Below the pieces are notes generated by a model. The model saw only the letters and a list, made by a program, of their open reading frames with translations. It made no database searches and was not told where the DNA came from. The translations under genes were made by a program, and so were the position numbers. DNA of 64,000 nucleotides from Symsagittifera roscoffensis (taxonomy: Eukaryota; Xenacoelomorpha; Acoela; Convolutidae), in assembly GCF_963678635.1 (NCBI RefSeq), contig NC_087065.1, forward strand, positions 34,719,679 to 34,783,678, in the 5' to 3' direction. The first letter of the stretch is position 1, and each line of letters starts with the position of its first letter. Positions 38,201-53,100 of the stretch are shown here, piece by piece.

Positions 38201-41200
38201 AAAGGGGAAGGATAATGCAGAAAATGACAAAAACCTAAATTATTTCGAAAAACTTATGAGAAGCATCATAAACCACGTAAATAAGCACGCTTTTTGCAGA
38301 CGTGAAATTGATACCTGTTTGGCAGCCTTGTTGCGTGCCTCGGGGGAGGAGTCAGTGCGTATAGTGAGCAAGATGCCCCCACTGTCTTTACCCAACTGAG
38401 TGAGGACGAAGTTCTCCAGACAGCTATCGGCCAGTCCATTGATGCTCTCCATCCTCTTCGTCTAAACATAGAATACATATAAATGATTAGGGTCAAGTTG
38501 GCATCCGCTCTTAAAACAGGTAAAGCAGCTGTTTACGAACTCAATCTTACAAGTTATAAAATTCTTATAAGATTTCGAGTTGCACTATTACCAGTGGATG
38601 CATCAACAATCCCAGATGAACTCCCTACACGAAAATGTTAGTCATGCAAATTCCATATATTTTATGTAGTTATACAAACAAATTCCATGTAGTTAAACAT
38701 TTTTTTTCATGACCTCTCGGCTGTACAACATTTAAAATGCAAAGTCTTACCTCATTAGTGTAGGTTATTTTTTTGATAGTCATACAACTATAAAGACTTA
38801 CAACTAGAATATAATGTTTAAAATGCAGTGTTTAACGTAAAAAGTGTGTGTTGTTTTTAGATTCTTTGTAATGATTGGATGTAAAAAATCATGTTCCTCA
38901 AGAATTTCTTTATGTTCTGAGTCGTTTTTGGCTTGATAAGTTTCAACATTTGGGTTAAATGGTGATCACTCTGTTTGTGTATGTTGTCAATCAATTAGAA
39001 ATTATCTGCTTATTAACATTTCATTGTGCTCCTTAACCGGAAGCATTTTTGTTTCATAATGAAGGTGTTCTTTTGCGTAGCCAGTTACTTTTGTAAATTC
39101 AATTTTTTCTCAAGTTCGAAATTTAACAAGAAGCGGATTTGAATTGGAATTATTTATTGGGAAAATATACTTATACAGTATTTAACTCACAGCGATCGCG
39201 CAAAATGCCTGAGGCTCATTGAGGCGACACCCTGAAAAACTAAAAAAAACACGAGGTTTAAGATACTAAAAAGCAAGAAAAAATGATTTCATGTATATCG
39301 GAATTGTCTATCACAAAACAGTTCTCAATTATATACCTGTATATATTCATTTAGTTTATCCTTAATTGTTCTCAGGCAGCATTTTGTTTGAGTATAAAAA
39401 ATTGGAAAAAATCTGTTTATCCTCTGGCTGAACAACCTGTGCAGCCTCAGCCCATTTGTTCTTACTTGTAGTAATTTGAGAGTTTTTGATTGGCAAGCTC
39501 TTGTGCATCTCCTTTGGAAAAATTGTTTTTAGTTTAAAACAAAGTAGAAATTTTTTAAGCAACTGATCAATAACTTCTGTATGTAGTTGACCGAGAAAGG
39601 TTTCGACGACCGTTTTATATCTGGCTTTATGAAAATTTGGCATCACTGTTTCGAAAATTCTTTTAAAAAATTTGGTTCTTTATACCCGTTTTAGCATTAA
39701 TGAAAATTTTTGCAAAAATTTTTGTTGAGCTGCCATATGCTAGAAAGCCATACAAAAAAACGACTTGACATAAACATTATCAATTCTCGAGCGAAAATTT
39801 TTCCTTGTTTGATATAATAAAACTTTATAAGAGCCAAATTTTTTAGCAATATTTGGGGATAAAATTTCAAAAAATTGTCGATTACGACGTCTTAGTATTG
39901 TCGATTACTCCGAGGGACACTTCGCCTTTTTTGGTTGTCCGACCAAAAATAGCTACCTGACTTTTTTGTTAATTGTTACATTATTGGCTTGCACTACAAG
40001 TCAATATTTTAATTTTTTCCTTGAATTCTTGTACTGCGGTTAAATTTTTATTGGTGCAAAACAGCGCTAGGTCACCCGCAAAAGACTACGTTTCACGTTT
40101 TTTGAATTAATAGAAAGGTCATTTATGTAAAGTAGAAACAGCAGCGGCCCAAGTACCGAGCCCTCTGGAATATCCTATTTTATCTGTTGCATATCCGAAC
40201 TCTTTCCATTGGAAGATGAGTATAGGCAACGATCAGTTAAATATGATTATATCAGTTCCTCGCATAGACCACGAAAGCCATAGCCTTCATAGTTTTTTCA
40301 TCAGAATAGTATGATCGAGAGTGTCAGACGCTTTTTGAACAACTATAAAACAATCTAATTCCTATGTTTTTGAATCTTTGCATGATCGCATAATTTCTGT
40401 TGCTATAATGATTGCGTGGAAAAATCAAGGGTTTTTCCTGGCACCAAATTGTTCCTCTGCAAGGATGTTAAACTTAAAAATAAATTTCAATAAAAAATTT
40501 AAAAGCTTTCTTGATAACTTTTCTTAATGCTGAAAGAATGCTTACTGGTCTAAATTTTGATGGGTACTCGTAGAAACACTTCTTATGAAAAGGTAAAAAA
40601 AATTTGATTGTTGAAAACTCGGCTAGAAAAATAGAGAAGTCGTTCGGCTTAACTCTAAAACCATTAAGGTTCTGATTGTCAAGTGTCTCGGCCGAGTTTT
40701 CTCCAATGTCAACAAAAAACAAAAACAGTTTGAATTCATTCAAATCGATTGGAAAAAATTTTTTCTTTTTTTTCTCGTGAAAATTTTTAACGGCAAAAAA
40801 CAAAGATTTGGAGTTATCAAAAGGTTTTTTTTTGTCATAATTGCCCTTCTGTTCTGTCAATTGAGACAAACAACTTTAGCACTTGACATTCAATGCTGAA
40901 AAAGTTAATTTTCTAATGTTTTGAAAAAAATAAATTATCTAGCCTATCTCGTTTATCGCAAAGGATTTTAGTTTTACGTTTCAACCATGATTTTTGTTTT
41001 TATTATGATTTTTTCAAGCGGACAAAATTTATAAAAAACGTCGAAAATCGAGTTAACCAATGAATCAAAAAGGTGATTTTCATTTTTATCAATTATATGA
41101 TTTGAGACAAATAAGAGCTTGCAATGAAAGTTATCGCTCTTACAACAGCCAATTTTCCTCCGTAAAACGAATGTACCGACTTTTTTCTCAAATAATTTAA

Positions 41201-44062
41201 TATCAAAGTCTACTTTCAAAGCATACTGATCACATATTTTACTCTGAACGGTTTTCATTGTCCTAAAAATTTATTTAATAAATAAGATCAAGGCATGAGC
41301 TCAAACTGGTAACTCTGGTTGGTAATGAGTTTTGAACTGAAAGTCCGAAAAATATCAAAAAAATAAATTAGTCGAACGCTTAATTTCAATGCTGATCAAG
41401 AATATCTACGTTAAAGCCCCGCATGAAAGGATGCTTTTCTCGGCGGTATTTAAATAAAATCATAATGTTTCCGCTCCTGTAGTAACTTACCAAGGAGTGT
41501 TGATGATGGTCGGTACAAAATGCAGATTTATTTTTTTATCTGTGTGGTCACTCAAAGAAAAAACCATATTTTCTATTTTACTTTTGATAGTTTTTGTGTC
41601 TACGTGTGCACGTTGTATCACAAATGCCGCAATACGTCCAACTTTTTTTCCTGGCCTGTTGCGAGTTGAGATTTTTTTGGTAAGCATCAAGGTAGTATAA
41701 ATTTAAGGTTCGTCATCATGCAACCATGTTTCGCAAAAACCTACTACTGCGGATAACGAGTCTAAACAACCTATTTCTCATTTTAGCAGGTCACGATGGT
41801 ATCTTAAGATCGTATTTTACGAAAAAACAAAAAACAATTTTAGGTAGATTAATCATCGCTGGGTTTTTCATAACAAACACTAATTTTATAAGCACTTAGA
41901 GCTTGGCTATCACTTTATCTCGCTTGACCCTGCCAACCATAACTAACCGAATCTATATATCAACAACAAAATGTTTTAGAAGGGTTCTCTCGTACAGGAG
42001 AAACCATTTTGGTTACTTGAGTCTGATCAAGCTGATAAAGCTTGTCTCCAGTTTCTTTTTTGGGTTTTCTCTCAAGAGGTTTTATTTTTCGATGAAAGTG
42101 TTCTTTTGCGTAGCCAGTTTTTTTTGTAAATTATGTTTTTGCTCAAGTTTGAAAGTTGACAGGACGGGAATAATACGAAACGCTATAACTACTGGCTGAA
42201 TTGTTGACCTTTAGTAATTTTGCTACCTATGTACTTCTATCACGTCATTTTGGTGGATGGCATTGAGTTGAATGAAAGTCTTCTACTGACGACGATAGTG
42301 TTCCATTTGGGTCAGTTTTAAATAGTCTTTTTTTTTCTTTTGCAGTCACGAAACACTTCTCCAACGAGATTTCTCTAATGAATGAGCCCAAGCAAAGAAA
42401 GGGGTTAATTCAAATTATTAACACTCACCAAGACATTCGATTTTTTGATATCTTTTATTACTATGGTATGGTGTTAGTGTAATCAGTGCATGTGAGATGG
42501 TTTTCAGAAAAAATTCTAAATTTTACCGTTATTTGAAATTGGCGAGTGTATTTCTCCAACAATGAAGTCAGATCATTTTGATTCTGATTTTTTTTGTTTT
42601 CAAAAACTGCAATGATTGCTCAAAATTTTAGATTTCGAAAAAACTATTGTTCATTAATTTTGTATCGGCTATATTGGTTATTATGTACTCCTTTTCAATA
42701 GCTGCGGTGCTTGGTATGGTATTTGTGACAGACATTGTAATTTGTTGAAAGACGTTAAAATTGACTACAGACATTGTATGTATATAAATTGACCCGCAAA
42801 AAAATAAAACGAAATCGTTTTTACTCTGCTTTACCAAAACGTCAATGTAAAAATGGAAGGATTTGTTTAGAAATTCAATACATACCCGCTCACTCATAGC
42901 GAATAAGAAATGTTCAGTCATAACCGCAAATTATAGGACATGAATCCACCATAACCTTTTCAGCGGTGATCGAAATCAATAATGAAGTTCTAAGAACACA
43001 GTTTTAGAGCACAATAACACTGCCCTAATAAGCATGACTTTTTAAAGAACAAAAATTTGAATTTACTCAAAGAAACTTCATCATTACCTCCGTTTTCCCG
43101 CAATTGAGCCAATTTGAACAAACATTGGGATGAGAACTAAATTGGCCATTAACAAAGAAACATACCATGTTAACATGTCTACAGCAAAGAACAGTGCTGA
43201 TTTAAATTAATCGGACAAACAAACAAAATTTGAAATTTCAAACGAATTTTTTTCCGCAACTCTCAACCAAGGTTTCACCTCAAAAAATGGTCATTTTGGC
43301 TTTTAAAACAACAAAACTTTTAATTTTTTTCATCACTTCTGTCAACGCCTACGTTTTCCTGCATGTGAGCTAATTTGGACAAACACTGGGTTGAATTAGA
43401 GGGCCATTGACAAAGAAACATATTATGTTATCATGTCTTTAGCAAATTACAGTGCTGATTTAAATTAACCGAACAAATAAACAAAGTTCGAAATTTCAAG
43501 CGCATTTTTCTTAAAATTGGTTTTAAATTAAGCAAAAAATAAGCAGAACAAAAATTGCTTAAAGTTTCATCAGAATTGATATGGTGCACTTTTTTCTCCA
43601 AAATTCTCAAACTTAATTTCACTCCAAAAATTGGTAATTTTGGCTTTTTTAAATAATCAAGACTTACGCTGAAACTACTTTGTTAATAAATGAGAAGTTC
43701 AGGGCGAAGTTCTGAATGTTCGGACTGCCTTTTAAGATCTATGGAGCAATAATAACATGAAAATTTTTTTTTTTCAGATTTGAGATTTTTGTGAAAATCA
43801 TCCCCCACGCCATATAAAAAAAGTGATAGATTTGGCTGCTAGCAAAAATGAATTAAGACAAAAAAGCTTTCTTCAACCAATTTGGAACGATTTCTAAGAC
43901 ATTTTAAATCTTCGCTTACGCGTTAATAGCGCAAAACATATCCCGCGTTAATTGTCCCAAATTGGCCAAAATGGCAATCTTAAAGCCCCATAACTTAACA
44001 AAAATTGATCACTGGTGAAATATCTCTGCATATTTAAGCTCAAGAAAACAATACTTTTTAAA

Positions 44063-44131
<69 letters not shown>

Positions 44132-47100
44132 TAAATATATAAAAATCAGTCAAAAACCTTTAGTTAAAAAGTCGAAAGTTGTCTGAAGAAAAAAACAACC
44201 CCGAGCACAAATATGCCGTTATTTTTGTTTAGAAAGTCGGAACAAAATTGGATCACAAGAAGCCTATTACAATCCCAACGTAGATCTAGAAAAGTTAAAT
44301 CTCCAAAAATTTGTGCCGACTGTTCACAATCTCGACTACCAAGCAAAAATATTTTCATTTATACAGGTTTTTGGAGAGTTAATTTTTCTAGAATTTTGTT
44401 TTAATGTGTAAGAAGCTTCTTGTGATATAGTTTTCTCATCTATTAACAAAGTATCTTCAGCAGAGTTTTTGGGGTGAAGTTTTGATTGAGAATTTTGGAG
44501 AAACTTTCGGTACCATATTAAATCTGATGAAACTTTTGTTTTCTTCATTTTTTGTGTAATCTCAACCCAAATTGAGAAAAACGCATTTGAAAATTCAATT
44601 TTTGTTTGCTTTGTCCGGATAATTTAAATCAGCCTCATGTATTCTCCTAGCTGCTAAGAATTTGCTACAACATTCGACACAGTGGATCACGATATCCTGC
44701 GGCATGATGAAAAATTGTCCTCATCACAAATTCGAGTCAGGGCAACAGTGGACGAACTTCTATACAAAAAGTCCAAAACAACGACAGAAAGACAAATATC
44801 TCCTCATGATCATGTCTTGTCTTCAAATTGAAAAGTAAAAATGAATTTTGACCCTCGCTTGCGCCTTTAAAACAAAATTTATATATATTTTGTGGTAATT
44901 TTCAACTCAATTTACTCCCGATTGCAATTTTTTCCACATTGTTCTGTTCTGGATGTGGGTTTTTTCCAGAGTGGGTCTAGGAAATTGGATTAACTCTATC
45001 TTAAATGAAGCAGGCTAGCGAAATACATCACTTTGTTCTCGAAGTTGAATTTTTCAGGGCTTGCTGTGCAAGTAGTACAAAAATTTCCATAGATTAAATT
45101 GCAAAACATTTTGTTCCGACTTGAAAAGAAAATAAGGGATAATTGGGCGATTTTTTCAGAAAAATTTTGATTTGATAAATCAGCGTTGTTGACTGAAATG
45201 ATTGGTGTTGTTGAGACTTTCAGGTCAAGTTTTAAAAAATTCATCTGTGACAGATTTGTGTTAGGTTATAGGGAATTGAAAGTGGCTGAGTTGGACTTAA
45301 ATCACGCATATATGGCAATTGTATTACTGTAAAGTGAATCACGTCATTAAGTCTTATTTTCAGGATCGGACACGCTATATACACCATTTTGGACTTCACT
45401 CAGTACAAAATGAGGAAAAATATGGAAGAATTTTTTTTTTTTTTTTTAAATTATTTCAATCCATTCTGATTCCAGTGGAAGATAAATTTTAAAAATTTGG
45501 TAGAAAACTTGGTTGAAAAAATTTTAAAAAAAGAAAAAATTTTTTTCTATATTTTTCCTCATTTTGTACTGAGTGAAGTCCAAAATGGCGTATGTAGCGT
45601 GTCCGATCCTAAAAATAAGACTAAATGACCTGCTTCACTTTACAGTAATACGATTGCAATATATGCGTGTTATAAGTCCAACTCAGCAACTTTCAATTCC
45701 CTATAACTTAACACAAATGTGTCACAGATGATTTTTTTAAAACTTGACCTCAAAGTTTCAACAACGCCAACCATTTCAGTCAACAACGCTGATTTATCAA
45801 ATCAAAATTTGTCTGAAAAAATCACATAATTATCCCTTATTTTCTTTTCAAGTCGTAACAAAATTTTGTGCAATTTAATCTATGGACATTTTTGTACTAT
45901 TTGCAGAGCAAGCCCTGAAAATTCCACTGCGAGAACAAAGTGATGTATTTCGCTGGCCTGCTTCATTTAATACAAAATGATTTCTAAGACGGATCAAATG
46001 TTCGCTTACGCATTAATTGCACGAAATATATCACGCGTTAATTGTCCCAAATTAGACAAATTTACAAATTTTAAAGGGCTATAACAGCAATAAAAATCTA
46101 AAACACTCTTTTAAAGGAAAGTTAAAGCTACAGTATCTACTTGTTTTTTAAAACATTGAAAAAACATTTAGGAGTACTTACTTCTAGCTCCAATCACAAC
46201 TGAAAGAGCTTTTATAGGATAGACCGTTGGACCTACATAGTTCAAATTTTAAACTTGGTATCTGGATTTGCTCAAAAAACACAGATCCGACTAATTCCTT
46301 AATAGTTTTAAGATTATCCAGATATGTGCTCTGCAGTAAAAGTTTTAATGCGGTAATTGAAACTGACTACAATGCTGATTTAAATTATCCTGAGAAATCA
46401 ATTTAACTTGAAATCTAAAATGCGTTTTTCTAAAATTGGGTTGATGTTTGACGTGACCAATTTTGCTTAAACATTTTCTACTGAGTTAATATGGTGCAAT
46501 TTGTTTTACAAAATTTAAGCCCAAAAATGTTCCCTAATAACGATCATTTTGGCTTTGTTTAGTCAACCAAAATTTACTCAAAATTATTTGTTTACTTACT
46601 GACAAAGTTATATCTCTATTATATCATACACGTTTGGAGATAACACCCTTCTTAAATTTTGTTGAACGTAAGGAACTTGCAGTGATATAGTTTTGTCGGT
46701 AAATAAACAAATAGGTTTGAGTAATTCTTGATTGACTCAATAGAGCCAAAAATGATCGTTTTTGGTGTAGTTTTTTGAGCCCAAATTTTGCATAACAAAT
46801 TGCACCATATTAATGCTGTTATAACTTTAAGCAAGTTTGGTCTACGTCATTTTTTTTTGCTGAAATCTACGCATTTTGAGAAAAAAGCGATTTAAATTTC
46901 AAATTTTAATCATTCTGTACGGATAATTTAAATCAGCTTTAAACTAGAGTCGGATGGAATCGCTGCAGATTTCTCTTACATGAAGTCAATCAGAAGTCAG
47001 CATTATCACGTGAATGAGCACCGAAAAAGTCTGTTCGTAATTGTTGTTTCGGTTCGTATTGATTATTTTTCAGTCGGTTCGGTTATTGGGTTAAGTTGAG

Positions 47101-50100
47101 TTAATTTCAGATCTCTTTTGTTTAGTTTGGCCGCTTTTGACTGATTAAGAAAAGTTTGTGTTTTTTGATAGTCGAACACGCAATTAGCAAGCTAATTTGG
47201 GTTTAAACTCTTACAACTACAGTGCTGATTTAAATTAACCGGACAAAGCGCATTTTTCTCAAATTGGGTTGAGTTTAGGTGAAAACTTCTGAAAACAAAA
47301 CTTGCTTAAAATTTTAGCAGAATTAATATTACGTAGTCCAACAACCCCTTACGTAGTCCAACAAATTTAAAGAAGGATATAATCTCCAAAATATTGTATA
47401 AGTTAATTTATTTTTGTTTGATGGACAAAAAAGGTCGTTTTACTATACAAAATACCAACTTTTTATTTTAAAAATTTTTTTCAACAATTTGCAATTTTTT
47501 TTGGAAAAAATACCCTCCATAAAGTTTGTTGAGCTACGTAAGGGGCTCACTTTGATATAGTGATATCTCTGATCGACTGGGTATTTTCGGCGTAATTTTT
47601 GATTAACGAAGAAAAGCCAAAATGACCCATTTTGGGGTAAAATTTTGGGCCCGAATTTCGCAAAACAAAATACACCATATTAATCCTGCTAAAATTTTAA
47701 GCAAGTTTTGTATTCATAAGTTTTCACCTAAACTCAACCCAATTTGAGAAAAATGCGTTTTAAATTTCAAGTTTATTGCGTTTTGTCCGGTTAATTTAAA
47801 CCAGCACTGTATTTTGTCACTCAATTTTTTTTGAAAACTTTTTGAAGCATTCAGAACATTCAAAGCGAGTTCTCCGAGACTAACTTGGTAGTGCTGCCTT
47901 GTTTCTTCACTAAATCTGTTGCCTGTTTTCGATAGGTTATTCAAAACACCAAACTGAATGTGCAAGTCTGCTGACCTGTTCCTTGGAGACTAGGAAGTTG
48001 ACAAAGTAGAACTCAATCTCTTTCACTATTACATCATAATCCGCAGCTCCATCTTTGCCCCCCTTCACGCTCAGCCTCTGCACCGCACTAAACCTGAAAA
48101 ATATAAATTTCTCCCTGTTCCTTTCCGTATTTTCAATTTTGTTCATCAAATATTTTTTGTTCTCAAACTTTCAATTTTGGTTCTTCTAAACGAGCTTCCG
48201 AATCAGTCAAACCGTTAGCTGTAAAAATTACATAACTTTTAATGACTCACAATCCTTATTTTCGATTTTAAAAAATTTAGTGAGCCTTGAATGTAAAAAA
48301 CGAGGGACTTGAATTCATTCTTATACAACCAAATAGAAGAATCGTAAGATTTCTAGCCAAAATAGAAGATTATTATATTTATTTTAAAAAATTAGCAGAC
48401 GAACTGTACGAAAAGCAATCCAGCGACCAAATGAACCTTTTTTGCGACCTTTTTTGAAATTTTTTACGTAACCTGAAACTGCATGAGAAAACTGTAAAGG
48501 TTGATCGGAATAACCACTGAACATTTTGTCGCAGTAACAACCCGCAACGAAGTTTTTCGGATAAAAATAGATTACAATGAAAAAAAATTTCCGAAACTGT
48601 TGCAAATGTAATTTATTATGAATAATCCAAAAGTTATTTTTATCTTCATATAATCCCAAGAAAATCTACTTTATATAATCCCAAAAAAATCAACTTTTTT
48701 GCAATATAATTGCTATGAAACCAATTTTTGTCGTCAAAAAATTCCCATAAAATCTAATTTAAAACATGAGTCATTATAAGCGAAAATTTGAATTTTTGAA
48801 CTTTAATGTAAAAACGAGAGCAACTGAAATTAATCATTGCTACCTTTGATTCACTAAAAGGCACCAAAAAAACTCAATTTCCGCTAATTTTTTTCAAAAT
48901 TACTTGATGGTTTTCAAATTCAGTACAATTTGAAGCAATAAATTGAGGCATAAACAAGCAATCAAACCCGGAAACAAGAGCAACAAAAAAAGCTAAATAA
49001 AAAATTTGCTCCTTTGAATTTGCAGCAATTTGTAAAAACGGCGTAAGCATCGGCCCTACATGTTGCAATGATTATGGAGATAATCATTGCGACCAAGAAT
49101 TAAATGAAAAACAACCGAAAAAAAACTCTAAGTTTGCTAAATTTTTTGGAAACTTCTTGATATTTTTCAGCTCCAACACAATAGGGAGCGATTAGTTTCA
49201 GCATAAACAAGCAATCAAATCCGGAAAGAAGAGCAGTAAAAAAGATCATCGCGACCATGGTATCATAATGCCAGTGAAAAATTCTGGAAAATTTTGCCGG
49301 AAACTTTTGGAAAGAAACTCATGATGAAATAAAATTCCAAATAATCTAATGGAATAAGTTGAATATTGAATGCACCATGATTTCTAAAAGCGCTAAGATA
49401 CTGAAACAAAAGAAAAAGGCTACAAAGTTAGTATGTAAAAAGTCTAAATTTTTGCAACACACTAGTAAAAATATTTTTTTAACCAATGAGTTGTGTTTTT
49501 GTTTCAAAGTAGAAAGTTAGTCTTCCTCAAAATCAAACTTTTATTGCAAATATATGGGGAAGAATTGATTTTATTTTCATTTCATGGTATTTAAACTGAA
49601 TTTTTTGTTGGTTTCTATGGAGAAATACAATAGATTATATTGCAATTATATGGAGTGAAAAAACACTTCATATTCAATGTAGATGACATAAAATAAAAGT
49701 ATTTTAATGGTTTTTTTCACAATATATATTTTAATTTTTTCGCTTTCCATAAACTTGCCATATAATTGATTCTTAGATGGTTAAATTTATTTCCGAATAA
49801 AAATCGCCAGATAAGTGAGTATTATTTATGCGATTTTTATTCGGAAATAATGATTAACGGATGAGTGATAATAGTGATTAACGGATGAGATTTCCCTCAG
49901 TTGGTGAAGGGAAAATTTGTTTATAAAATTCGAATATTGAATTAAATATGATATATAAATAGATAGAATAGAATAATGTATATAGAGTTAACGTTTCCAG
50001 ATTGAACAAAGATTGTCAACTTTCTTAACTAGTTATCACACCTCTGGCTTTCGCAACTGCCGTTTTCACATTCTTAAGTGACAGACGAATAGGCTGGTGA

Positions 50101-53100
50101 GATATGTCCTTGAGTCAAATTACTGCACTATAATGAATAGATAATAGGACATAGTTATATAGGATACACATAAATAAATAGAATAGAGTGAGGTACCGAA
50201 GGTCGGCTCTGACATTTCCTCCTCTTGAAAGAAAATTTATCAATGTATAAATTTTTGATTTTAACGAATAGGAATGAAATGGTAATGCACTATCGCCTCT
50301 GCTGAGAGTCGACACAGTCGAACATTAAAGCAAGATATGCTGAAGTTTGAGCAAGTTTTAAGTTTAAGAGTCATTTTTCAGTTTCCTCAATTCTTATCTT
50401 CTTGAATTGTGTAGCTTGTTCTTTAGTCCTCGGGAAAGGCAAGCCTTGATCAGTGACCTCAGTAGGTTCGGTGGTAACCGAGCCCTGAACCTCTTTGTGT
50501 TGACCATCCGCTGACGTTTGTGGCCCCGATTGAGTGGACAGTTCAAGGGGCGTTGCCGAAATTTCCGTAGACGATGCTGGAGCTGTGGCCGTAGTCAGTG
50601 GCATAGTCGTTGTCTGTGGTGAATCATTCATCTGAGCCGCGCTCTGAGGCGCTGAACCAGGTGACTCCTCTATCTCGAGCTGTGGTCAAGTGATCAATGA
50701 GTCCTTACTTGACGACTCCACAGTAAGATTTGTCACCTTGCCCTTGAAAGGTTCGCTGGTTTGCCGCTGAACCGGTGAAGGAGATTGTTGAGAGTGAGGC
50801 CGGGGAGCAATCCGTCTTTGGAGTCTCTCTCCAACTGTGTCAGGCGTGGCTGAAAACTTAGGGTATTTAAAATTATGTCTTAAGCTTAAATGATTTTTCC
50901 GATAGAGTTTTTCCTTGTCAGTAATGTAAGTGTGATCCGCAATACGAGTAATCTTGATTTTTAGCTATTTTGAATAGAGGTTTTCCTGAGTTCCGGTCAA
51001 GCACTTTTCGAAAGATTTTGACTCTTAGAGATCTTGCAAATTAGTTTTTCTAATTTACGTGTATTTGAGAGTCTTTTTGGCCTCGTTGAAGATGACACAT
51101 TCACCCGCTGAGAATGCGATACGGCTGGCGCTGGCGGATCTCTAAGGTGATCGTAGAAACGTAACGTCCCCTTTGTGATCCCAGATTTCAACGAGGTAGC
51201 AAGGTCACTGTTTCGGGCGGCCAGTTCACGAAGGAGCTCGCGTCTCTATTCCGTTTCAATTGGCTCCAAGTGTTCGCCGCCTTAGCAAGATTCTCCACAG
51301 CCTTGTACGACCGCTACCTTACTGCCCACTCCAAAAAGTGGCTTGAATTTGAAGGGAATGTCCGGACTGTGCGAAGCTCCTCTAGGCACAACTTTAGCCC
51401 TATCCCGCCTGTAGTCCTGACTTTACGGCTGCTCCGGTGTTAAGAGGTTTCTTTCCAGTTCTTGCGCTTAAGTAGGAGAATGAACACATTATCACGTGCT
51501 ATTGAGAATTCCGTATTAGGCTTTCTCCCATAGTGTAGCTCAAAAGGAGTTGTTTTTAACGTAGCATTTTTTGTTTTCCGAATATCGTCAACGATTTGTT
51601 GTAATGTTGACTTCAAGTTTTTAAAATTAGGATCTAATCTTTCGGTTCCCAACTTCCGTTTAATGGTCTGAATTGACCGTTCAACCAGTCCGCAACTTCG
51701 ATGATCCCCCGCCGCTGTGAGGACATGTTTTATGCCTCTACTTAAATCTTCCTAGGATATAAATCTTCCCCTTTTTATCATCAATTATGGGGCCCGCAAA
51801 ATCAAGTTGTATTTGTTGATTCGGAGCTGACAGCGGTGATAATGGCTTAGCAGAGTTATAACTTGTTGAATCTTTGATATACTTACCAAATAGAGTACAT
51901 TCCGGGCATATATCCAAGACATTAACTATCTGACGATTGAGTAACGGCCACCATATGTATTCTGAAGCATCCATCATAGCTGCTTGTCCAGGATGCGATT
52001 GGTGAATGCGAGTCAGAATGGCACTCCGTAGCTGCTCGAGTATAGCCAACTTGTTGTCTATCAAGACGCAGTTGTTAACCACCGCCGCCTTCGTCCAGAA
52101 TTGGGCCATGTACGCCCACAGTTTGTTAAAGGATTGCAATTCCTTGTTGATAATTGCCGTCCGCATTGCTCCTAGGAACGTGTCTTCTCCTGTAAGCTCC
52201 CCCAGTAGGTCGACGTCAAAAAGTCTTGGTAGGCCGACAACTTTCCTCTTGTCCGGAGTGACCAATGGTTTGTGATTATTGATGGCATTGGCTCCCATCC
52301 TGACCACTCCTTTCTGTCGACCCTGCTTTGTCAGTCTCTGCCTCCGGCACTTGTCCAAGAATTGAGCAAGGGCCTTTCGTGTGGACTGTCCCCGAGCGAC
52401 CAAAAAGCGGCCAGATTTCGGGTACGTATTTGATCAATTCGGCTCGGGCAATTCATGCAGCTAGCTCTTGAGAGTCCGTATCTTTGTTGACGTGGGGTAC
52501 GAAAATCAGGGGGACTTGTAATAAAGCTTTAGACAAAATTAAGGAGATTTGCTTGTTGAAGCGTTTTGTTTGCAAGATCAATAGTTTTAGTAGAAGTATT
52601 AGAGTTATTTAGAGTAGAGTTTAGAGTAGAGTTTTGAGAAACATTTTTTGAAGCATCCATAGCGTAATTTGATTTTGAGATGTAAGGTCGGAGACAATGA
52701 TTTCTTTCACAAACTTCCGGTTTAGCGTATCTCATTTGCATACTAGGCTGTGATTGGTCGAGCAGATTAGAGCATGAAAAGTCGACCTCTCGCGACGAGA
52801 ATTTAAAATCGCAATTTTGCATACTAGCCTGTGGTTGGTTGATTATCTGAGAGCATGGTTGATATCGTTACTAGAAATTAGCCTATCCTATAGGGATTTG
52901 TTAGATATTTGGTTAGTAAACGCGACGCCCTCTATGGACGACAAGCAAGACTGGTTGCAAGAATCCTATTGGTCTAATGAGGCAACAGATGATTGGTCCA
53001 CCGCTTTAGTTAAGAGGTGGCGAATATCACCTACAATGTTACCGGACGTTTTGATTGGTTGAAATCGATTATGATGTGATACCTGCCCCACGTACACTAT

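Larger units (their letters stand above)
43448..44641. mobile_element. Mariner-like miniature element, split by a nested insertion
   Basis: The left end is TACAGTGCTGATTTAAATTA at 43448 and the right end is GATAATTTAAATCAGCCTCA near 44641. These are inverted relative to each other and match the termini of the element at 47218-47811. It is longer because the GCGTTAATAGCGCG-family element (43716-44243) sits inside it. Confidence 0.65.

Noticed and set aside
45001-45970. piggyBac element
   Set aside because: TTAA ends are present, but the termini lack the usual CCC start and there is no transposase; TTAA is common in AT-rich DNA.
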